64,000 nucleotides of DNA from Pedobacter sp. FW305-3-2-15-E-R2A2 (GTDB lineage Bacteria > Bacteroidota > Bacteroidia > Sphingobacteriales > Sphingobacteriaceae), in assembly GCF_038446955.1 (NCBI RefSeq), contig NZ_CP151803.1, forward strand, positions 5,952,001 to 6,016,000. Direction: 5' to 3'. Position 1 is the first letter of the stretch. Each line of letters starts with the position of its first letter. Shown here piece by piece: positions 61,701 through 64,000 of this stretch. Below the pieces are notes generated by a model that worked only from the letters and a program-made list of their open reading frames with translations, was not told where the DNA came from and did not search any database. Made by a program: the position numbers and the translations under genes.

Positions 61701-64000
61701 ATCGCGACATTGGTAATATTTCCTGTAAAAGCAGGATTAACAGTTCCTGTTACCGTAACAATGACCTTATTCGCTGCTCCTGCAGCAATATTCGCTGTTA
61801 CATTTACATTTGACGTACTTCCTGTAGCGCCTGCAGTAACAGTCGATATACCCGCAATCTGCGTAGTCCAGCTGACATTCGTTAAAGCAGCAGGAACAGG
61901 ATCCGAAATCACAATTCCTGTCGCATTACTTGGTCCATTATTGCCAACTTCAATCTGATAGCTGATTACATTTCCGGCGACCGCATTTGAAGGACCGGTT
62001 TTTGTAATTACGACCCCGGAAGTACTCGTCACATTTGAATTTACCGTTGAATTGCTACCCGTACCATTTGGTTCTGCAGGAGTAGCTGTTCCGGTGTTAC
62101 TAACGGTTCCTGTGGCACCTGGATTCACCGTTCCGGAAATGGTTACGGTAACTGTATTTCCGGTTCCTGCAGGAATATTAGCTTTAAGATTTACCGCATT
62201 ACCAGTACCTGTGGCGCCAGTAGTCACCAGGGCAGCCCCGGCAACTGCAGTGCTCCAGCTTACATTTGTTAATGCTGCAGGTACCGCATCAGTAATATCT
62301 GCGTTAACCGCATTACTACTGCCTGTATTGGTAATCGTTAAGGTATAAGTCGCAATATTACCCGCCGTTACATTTGCAGCCCCCAATTTGGTAATGAGCA
62401 ATACTGGTTTTACCTGAGTCGTGTTGACATCAGTAGCTGTATTGTTTCCCGGCACTGGATCTGTAATTCCAACAGGAGCAGTTACCGTAGCAGTATTTGT
62501 TAGCGAGCTCGTCATCGCTGCGTCTACTGTACCTGTAATCGTCAAAGTAGTACTTTGTCCATTGGCAAGTGTAAGTCCGGTCCAGTTTCCATTAACACTT
62601 GTATAAGTGCCATTGGCCACCGTGTAACCTGTCGCAGTAAAACCTGCAGGCAAAACATCTACCACCTTAACGATATCCGAAGTCAATAAACTACCTGGAC
62701 CATTATTTTTTAGTGTGACCGTATAGGTTAAAGCAACTCCTGCAGTTACGGGATTTGGAGTAGAAATTTTTGTGACCTCAAAATCGATTACACGGTTTAC
62801 ATTAGTGACAACCGATGCAGTATTGTTTCCCGGCACAAAATCAGTGATTCCCGGAGGATTGGTTACCGTTACAGTATTTGTTAGTGCACTGGTCACATTT
62901 CCAGCTACCGTTCCGGTTATTGTTAAAGTTGTGCTTTGCCCGGCGCTAAGCGTCAGTCCTGTCCAATCCCCGTTACCACTGGTATAAGTACCTTGCGCAG
63001 GAGTATAACTTGTGGCCGTAAACCCGGCAGGAAGGTTATCTACCACTTTAATTACATCTGCTGCTAACATCGGACTTGGTCCATTGTTGGTTAGTGTGAT
63101 GGTATAAGTCAACCCTTGTCCGGCATTAACAGTAGTTGGATTCGAAGTTTTGAGCAGTCCCAAATCATAGGAGCGATCGATCATTACACTATAATCTTCC
63201 ACTTCTCCATCAGTCATTGCTCCTCCCGTTGTTGCCGTAGATACAGGATCGGTGGTCAGACGCAATCGGGCATAGGTAAGTCCGGCACTTAGGTTCGCCA
63301 AGCCGGTCCAGTTCAATACGACTGAAGTCGCATTGTTAGGGACACTGACCAATAAACCTTCTGAAGCTTCAAAAGTGCCATTTTTATTAAAATCTACCCA
63401 CGCCAGCATCCGCGCAGCAACACCTGTGGTATTGCTAACCGGAACAGTCATACTATAGCTCGTTGATGCTGCAGTGAGCACCGGCAGTGTTGTAAAAGCA
63501 TCTTCATCCAGACCATCCCCGTTGGTTCCATTGGCATCTGCTCCGGCAGCAACTGGTTGTCCATCTGGTTCGCCGTCAGTTGTAGCCCCGATGCGAAGCC
63601 TGCTGTCCAGGGCATGCCTTGGTCCATTGTCGATCAGCCTGGTACCATAGCTATTTGGCGCATCACCAAAATCAAGTGGTAAAATTTGTAAAGTATAATC
63701 TTCTACTTCCCCGTTACTGATAACTGATTCCGGGGTCGCGGTATTGAGTACCGATGCGATCGTATTCGAAATTCTGAAACGGGCATAGGTTTGCCCTGCA
63801 ACCAGTCCTGATAAACCAGTCCAGGTTAAAGTCGCCGTTGTCGCTCCATTAGGTACACTAACCTGCACACCTTCAGCTGCTTCAAAAGTTCCATTCCTAT
63901 TGAAATCTATCCAACCCACCAGGTTTACCGGAAGCCCCGTAGTATTTCCTACGGCAACATTCAGACTATAGGTTGTTGCATTAACGCGAAGTCTGGGAAA
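46532..64000 (-). CDS. Giant T9SS surface adhesin-like protein, 5' end beyond window
   Basis: The frame is open from the right window edge to the stop at 46532, giving more than 5,820 residues; the true start lies outside, and a GTG near 63919 is not a real start. In order: at least two GEVED modules ('SNGEVEDYTLQIL', 'TDGEVEDYSVMID'), 42 DUF11-type immunoglobulin-like modules of about 130 residues each, and a CHU_C C-terminal domain ('NVITPNGDGSNDTF', 'IFNRWGNEVYRSGNY', 'GTYYYLIL', 'GWMFIKR'). The latter is a type B type IX sorting signal. Modules end in 'TNTATVTPSEPGNPPV'-like motifs. No enzymatic domain is visible. It should be a long, stalk-like adhesin on the cell surface, secreted with the PorP/SprF-like protein downstream. 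Confidence 0.93.
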   Translation of the reverse strand, partial: FPRLRVNATTYSLNVAVGNTTGLPVNLVGWIDFNRNGTFEAAEGVQVSVPNGATTATLTWTGLSGLVAGQTYARFRISNTIASVLNTATPESVISNGEVEDYTLQILPLDFGDAPNSYGTRLIDNGPRHALDSRLRIGATTDGEPDGQPVAAGADANGTNGDGLDEDAFTTLPVLTAASTSYSMTVPVSNTTGVAARMLAWVDFNKNGTFEASEGLLVSVPNNATSVVLNWTGLANLSAGLTYARLRLTTDPVSTATTGGAMTDGEVEDYSVMIDRSYDLGLLKTSNPTTVNAGQGLTYTITLTNNGPSPMLAADVIKVVDNLPAGFTATSYTPAQGTYTSGNGDWTGLTLSAGQSTTLTITGTVAGNVTSALTNTVTVTNPPGITDFVPGNNTASVVTNVNRVIDFEVTKISTPNPVTAGVALTYTVTLKNNGPGSLLTSDIVKVVDVLPAGFTATGYTVANGTYTSVNGNWTGLTLANGQSTTLTITGTVDAAMTSSLTNTATVTAPVGITDPVPGNNTATDVNTTQVKPVLLITKLGAANVTAGNIATYTLTITNTGSSNAVNADITDAVPAALTNVSWSTAVAGAALVTTGATGTGNAVNLKANIPAGTGNTVTVTISGTVNPGATGTVSNTGTATPAEPNGTGSNSTVNSNVTSTSGVVITKTGPSNAVAGNVISYQIEVGNNGPSNATGIVISDPVPAALTNVSWTTQIAGISTVTAGATGSTSNVNVTANIAAGAANKVIVTVTGTVNPAFTGNITNVAIATPKESGSTPVSSQVVTAVQKQPVFTVAKTGPATAIAGDNIGYIITVKNAGPSNSLNTIITDVVPSTISNISWTSAVTTGTALINSGGSGTGNAISLNADFNANSTIQITVAGTINSNATGTITNSATATPAEPGVTPITSTPVNTVLSAKSGLTISKTAPATANSGAAISYTITVGNTGPSNAIAASINDIIPTEIQGVTWSSSITGAATITSGASGTGNNLQAVANIPAGTGNKIVFTVNGTVSAAFNGNSANTSSVTATEPDSPSPTSTATTAVSRIPELLATKNGPSNIIAGDAISYKIIISNTGIGDAIGTTIKDAVPAKITNVNWVVSKTGTASFAGNASNTGNNISFTGNIPAGAGNTIVIDVTGTVLPSATGNFSNMALAIPIEPVPTVNSNTVVTTISNQSGLVMLKNGPSTAQAGTAISYTLKISNTGLSDAMNALITDAVPAQIKGVSWSAAVQGAATLIGTGSGTGNAVSLNGNIPTGAANAILVTINGTVDPSFSGSISNTGTADPSEIGSPSSSSTVTTQVGRTPVLTITKTGPATLNAGQNISYTIEVTNTSVADAQALVITDAVPAEIGNVNWSASTAGAAGLIGTGTGTGNAISITGNLPTGAANKITITVTGTVAASFNGSLANTATAEPAEPGTTPKSATATTAVSRKPILSIVKAGPATITAGQQITYTVTVSNTGTSNAVAVAIADLIPASIKTVTWTSAVSGTALVNTGATGSNNNLAVSADIPAGSANKVTLTIRGTVDPAFSGSIVNTATATPSEAGTTAVTSTTTATASRTPDVSISKTGPATLISGQNISYTITINNFSSSDAKALVIADQVPATITGVNWSAAVSGGAVINGTSNGVGNAISITGDLPAGTGNVITITVNGTVSPAFNGTITNTASATPAEPGTVAKTATSTTTISKIPLLSIQKTGPATISAGQQINYTLTINNTGTANADNATITDVVPAGVSNVSWTAVAEDGAAIVGTASGTGNNISVNANIPAGVTNVVKVNIQGTVNASATGTLSNTGTVTPAEAGTTPNSSNVTTTLQSTPGITLSKSGPSQIAAGQTVTYTVIAGNSGPSDATNLSISDLVPAPLTNVSWSTAVEGTASVTSGASGTNNNSVAVNGNIAAGAGNRILITISGQVPSSTGSTSFANTATATPSEPGVPPVNSNTITTTINKKITISAVKSATAALFAGENITYTLEVKNSGPSDALNLLVADQLPAGIINVNWTTSASGTASLISGGIGSGSALSLSANIPAGAANGILVTVTGKVDPSFAGTQLVNVFNVTPSEPGNPPVTSNTTTTLISRKADLQIQKTGPSTVVAGRAINYTITVNNAGPSNTDNVNIADAVPAGITGVTWMATAQNGAAINGSASGSGNSIAVLAAIPSGAGSVTINVSGTIAANFAGTSLINTATATPEPGITDLTPATSTVTTAVGRVANVRIIKSGPANVIAGDGITYNIRIVNDGPSDGPGVVVSDALNALVTNATWTATGLNGATVSATNGSGNVNFTAGIPAGTGEVEVVITGTINPAATPTTFTNTATADFPPGSLVTDPDLSSNTSTVPTEVVLQTDLLVSKSGPATIDIGDRIDYSIEIKNGGISNITNASITDIVPNSVEVTNWTITPSNGATIAGSPNMLTGTGNSIVTTGDIPATAPGMMPALILIRITGTVKTTAAASFTNEVVVTANGEERSAVTTSVNQSTDVYVEKSGPQSVIAGSTINYQLKIGNDGPVNITGLTIADNIPADIKNVIWTSTLFGTATLTGATQGNTNSISTTANITAGAANYILINVQGTVDAATAGKNMTNTAAITLPPGKSDFNNANNTSSVVTAITSKSGLSVRKMGPSDAVSGAEITYTVLVSNAGPSNVVQTAITDVVPSNIKNVSWTSAQTGSANITAGATGTNNNNVSLVADIPAGAGNEVSITIKGTIDPGFAGQLVNNAVATPVEPGNPPVTSENVTTNVSNKSGLSIVKSGPSLVDAGGTVQYSIEVSNAGPGNAVAAVITDQVPAGLTNVRWTTATTTGAIVTAGATGTNNNAVSVTANLLAGAGKLTITIIGDVPANSAVGNLLNSAIVTPAEPGNPPVSANEVTTAIVKNVSLSLTKSGPATLNAGEAITYTIAIKNAGPSNATAARLTDVAPENIKVVSWTSTVTGGTVIGSGGTGTGNNLDLTADIPVNGTILVNIKGTVDPLFAGTLTNTATLTPTEAGETPINAVAATTVKKLTKLLISKSGAANAIAGQVMTYQIKVSNEGPSTALGALITDAIPAQLEEVSWTTNVTGGSVVTDGITGTGNALSVKANIPVGQQHEITITVTGKVSASYAGTISNIATVTPADPDNPPVVTPPVETVVVQRPVIVISKTGPATATAGGAITYTIEANNTGLSDATNLVITDAVPADIRNVSWTAVVSGNSTINGLNQGSGNSISLNGNIPTGVNHKITITVNGTIDPSFAGTLSNTATATPAEPGNPPVVTPPVTTVVTQSPVIVVNKTGPATATAGGAISYVIEVSNTGLSNAKNLAISDVLDPAITGATWTASIAGSSTINGAATGSGNVVLNGNIPAGTGNKISITVNGILNPDFAGKITNVVTGTPSEPGNPPVVSPPVETNVEKNPVIVVTKTGQATATAGGEVTYTIVVVNNGLSNASGTSVVDDVPAELINVNWTAVQTGAATVIAGASGTGNQVRVTGDLPAGNSNNKITITVKGTVSPAFSGKINNVATASVPGINVPNVVTPPVETEVGSKPGIVLRKDGPSAAISGSQITYTITAGNTGLSNAQNLLITDDVPASLSDVSWTSNVTGTAVVNNGGSGTGNLIQLMGNLPAGIANTIVITVKGTIDPSFNGNLTNKATASPSEPGIVPVDATSTAVVSKTPVLAIAKNGPAAISAGQDITYTINVSNTGTANADNASIIDQIPLNITGVTWTTTINGAASVLSGAVGNGNNLSVNVNVPAGAANTILITVKGKVNPSATTDLVNKATVTPSEQGTVPASSTVTTTIKSEPSVSLVKNGPSQISAGQTVTYTLIAGNNGPSDTRDLVITDPVPAGLTNVSWSATTEGAATLISGATGSGNAVSVKGDINAGAANRILITITGKVPGSAAAGVLTNTATATPSEPGIPAVPSNTITTTIDHKLNIRAVKSAPTFIAAGEGISYTLEVFNDGPADAANLAINDVIPSGILNVSWTTSTAGTAGIVANGSGSGTTVNPRVNIPAGAANSVTVLIKGDVDPGYTGATLKNSFTATPSEPGNPAVPSEEVITNVVKTADLQIQKTGPSTVVAGSAVSYTINVKNAGPSHAGTVNIVDVIPTGLTGISWTATAQNGAAIIGANTGTGNINLNASIPAGNATVQILVTGTVAANYTGTSLVNTATATPGAGITDPTPATSTVTTAITRVANVRITKSGPADVAVGEMMTYNLRIVNDGPSDAIGVLIKDVIPGNLEAGATWTATLTGTGTSLSAINGTGDLDLVGNIPSGTGVISINISAKVKASNPDKAIFTNTATAFFSPGSSVTDPELSSNTSTVPTIINNDPVLRVSKSGPSAVNIGDPINYRIVIRNGGAGNITNADISDPVPADVAVSSWTATNTGSATIIGTATGTGNNINFKADIPADNNPLTAITIDIQGTIKATAGAIFTNTVTVTANGERKSSVVTAVNQSTDLKIEKTGPQALTSGSSIAYTIKVSNQGPIDVAGLTINDNVPAEIGQINWTAQAFGTASLVGAPGGSSNAVMAVANVPVGAANYVLINVNGVVNANTPSGSISNVATVSVPNGIADFNPTNNTSTVNTQISSVSGLSISKSGPPSGVSGSAITYTIRVKNSGPSNASQAQIKDVVPAGVTAVSWIATSAGTAVINSGATGTGSTVIVSANIPAGAANEINVTINGTIDPGFSGQLLNNATVTPSEPGNPPVTSGDVTTTVSNKSNVRIVKSGPTSIEAGKMVNYTLALSNAGPGNAMNVDVSDAVPAVLRGVSWTATANSGAVIRSGATGGGNAVALKVDLPAGNGTVTVNITGLVPANAANGSFSNTATATPVEPGNPAVPSNIVTTAIVNNANLSLVKSGPAALNSGEAISYTLRISNSGPSDAIGLKINDVVPAQVTGVSWTSTLEGGATISSGANGTVNNVDITANVPANGNILVTIIGRVNPTFAGVILNKATITPADPAKPVIGSEVSTTVKNLSSLKISKTGPARVTAGQVMKYQIKVNNNGPGTAQNAVISDVVPAQLKGVSWIATATGNATISNGQTGTGNILSVTATVPSGTNDVITIDITGTVDASFAGKLSNTATVTPLEPGNPPVVTPPVETVSTLRPGVTITKTGPATITAGAPITYVITAGNTGLSNAKDLMITDNVPSQIKNVQWITSISGTAGVTTGATGSGNAVAVKGDIAAGAANKITITITGTVDPAFSGKLSNFATGTPAEPGNPPVVTPPVETTTDQKPGITITKTGPATITAGAPITYVITAGNTGLSNAKDLVITDNVPSQIKNVQWTTSISGTAGVTTGATGSGNAVAVKGDIAAGAANKITITITGTVDPAFSGKLSNFATGTPAEPGNPPVVTPPVETTTDQKPGITITKTGPATITAGAPITYVITAGNTGLSNAKDLVITDNVPAQIKNVQWTTSISGTAGVTTGATGSGNAVAVKGDIAGGAANKITITITGTVDPAFSGKLSNFATGTPAEPGNPPVVTPPVETTTDQKPGITISKTGPATIGAGANITYVITAGNTGLSNAKDLVITDNVPSQIKNVQWTTSITGTAAVTAGATGSGNSVVVKGDIAAGAANKVIITVTGTVDPAYAGPLSNTATGTPAEPGVPPVVTPPVETEVSKIAALTITKTGPVQLKSGDLITYVVEVSNTSLSNADNATIADLISSDIQNVKWTTEALGTAKILSGGTGSSSNVNVGADLPAGAGNKVILTITGNISKSFTGKIENTARALSNGGTTEVSSNLVSTTVDNADFIIPNVITPNGDGSNDTFKIKGLENYPGTQVTIFNRWGNEVYRSGNYTNDWDGSQLNEGTYYYLILRKEKTGSTTTFKGWMFIKR
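47187..48745 (-). repeat. Four near-identical 390-bp DUF11 units (modules 38-41)
   Basis: The boundary motif GTTTCTACCGG recurs at 47196, 47586, 47976, 48366 and 48756, exactly 390 bp apart. Modules 38-41 differ by only a few codons: 'TITAGAPITYVITAGNTGLS' is shared by three and 'TIGAGANITYVITAGNTGLS' is in the fourth. The other modules are far more diverged, so this is a recent tandem amplification or is kept alike by gene conversion. Confidence 0.92.
47190..53058 (-). repeat. DUF11 superblock B (modules 27-41)
   Basis: This is the partner of superblock A. Distinctive tails confirm register: module 31 ends 'SVTDPELSSNTSTVPT', as module 16 ends 'LVTDPDLSSNTSTVPT'. The last modules of the block (38-41) have been overwritten by the recent 390-bp amplification. 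Confidence 0.75.
53060..58932 (-). repeat. DUF11 superblock A (modules 12-26)
   Basis: Modules 12 to 23 here match modules 27 to 38 in superblock B one by one, e.g. module 15 (ADLQIQKTGPSTVVAG) with 30, 14 with 29 (both have the odd 'AVKSA' head), and 18 with 33 ('EKTGPQ/EKSGPQ'). Offset is 15 modules, about 5.87 kb. Confidence 0.75.
63185..64000 (-). other. GEVED modules at the N-terminal side of the giant protein
   Basis: Two copies of 'W-[IV]-D-F-N-x-N-G-T-F-E-A-[AS]-E-G' (63,890 and 63,395 regions), each followed by a 'GEVEDY' motif, mark GEVED domains. The 'DFNRNGTF' loops look like calcium sites. A linker with 'DFGDAPNSYGT' lies between them. A partial first module runs off the edge. 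Confidence 0.85.

Larger units (their letters stand above)
46805..63180 (-). repeat. Array of 42 DUF11 modules
   Basis: Each module starts with a hydrophobic strand, then 'K-x-G-P-x-x-x-x-x-G-x-x-I-x-Y-T-I-x-V-x-N-x-G-P-S-x-A', then 'I-x-D-x-V-P', 'V-x-W-T', 'G-T-G-N' and 'G-T-V-x-x-x-F-x-G-x-L-x-N-T-A-T-x-T-P'. I counted 42 by these headings, average 390 bp. Modules 1 and 2 (62,410-63,180) are the plainer 'GNNTA' subtype. Confidence 0.88.

Noticed and set aside
46728..62987. Dozens of plus-strand frames of 60-226 codons opposite the giant gene
   Set aside because: They recur with the same repeats as the coding strand (e.g. 'MTTGGLPGSAGVPVAKLLSLPEK'), are antisense images of DUF11 codons and lack starts signals or family motifs.
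63919..63919. GTG at 63919 as the start of the giant gene
   Set aside because: The frame stays open to the window edge, the GTG falls inside a GEVED module and no signal peptide follows, so the real start is outside.

Overview
The window looks like chromosome of a Bacteroidota member, most likely a Sphingobacteriaceae/Pedobacter-type organism. This is inferred from gene content: type IX secretion (PorP/SprF, a CHU_C-type C-terminal sorting domain), DUF4835, DUF11 and GEVED modules, CarboxypepD_reg lipid-surface proteins, an Rpb6-like RNA polymerase omega protein, and promoters of the Bacteroidota -33 TTTG / -7 TANNTTTG type. No database search was possible, so genus is a guess.

Region 1 (1-9655, all minus strand) holds two ribosomal RNA operons in tandem. 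Only the leader and 16S gene of the downstream operon are inside (1-2188). The upstream operon is complete: promoters (9400-9598), 16S (7543-9064), tRNA-Ile(GAT), tRNA-Ala(TGC), 23S (about 4105-6983), 5S (about 3897-4006) and a terminator. Between them sits a class II Fic AMP-transferase-type gene, whose promoter carries a three-unit palindrome array.

Region 2 (9744-18462): a minus-strand YtrA-like operon (ABC ATPase, permease, GntR regulator, DUF2807-type exported protein) with an operator-like palindrome at its predicted start point; a DUF5655-like gene; a GH3 beta-glycosidase; a small CarboxypepD_reg protein; and a complete IS3-family element with 25-bp imperfect inverted repeats and a 3-bp target duplication next to a broken YdeI-like gene.

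Region 3 (18767-29775, plus strand): a housekeeping cluster bamD-rpoZ-coaBC-DUF4835, then a BlaI/BlaR1-like regulator-metallopeptidase pair with paired operators, then recN, fabI, a CarboxypepD_reg protein and a PA0069-type radical SAM gene. The BlaR1-like protein has no beta-lactam sensor domain visible; it ends in seven exact 23-residue SPEWKK repeats.

Region 4 (29782-37264): a minus-strand set of exported sugar-metabolism-type proteins (TIM-barrel isomerase, ApbE, Gfo/Idh/MocA oxidoreductase, SUMF1-domain protein), a divergent second TIM-barrel isomerase, ettA, and two tiny unlisted ORFs. Region 5 (37546-43477): clpC, an unknown exported protein, an esterase and a ROK-family kinase.

Region 6 (43442-64000, minus strand): a type IX secretion cassette. 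A giant surface protein (more than 5,800 residues, its 5' end beyond the right edge) has GEVED modules, 42 DUF11 modules and a CHU_C sorting domain. It is followed by a PorP/SprF-like outer-membrane protein and an OmpA/PD40 protein. The DUF11 array shows a hidden higher-order period of 15 modules (about 5.87 kb) plus a recent four-copy 390-bp amplification.
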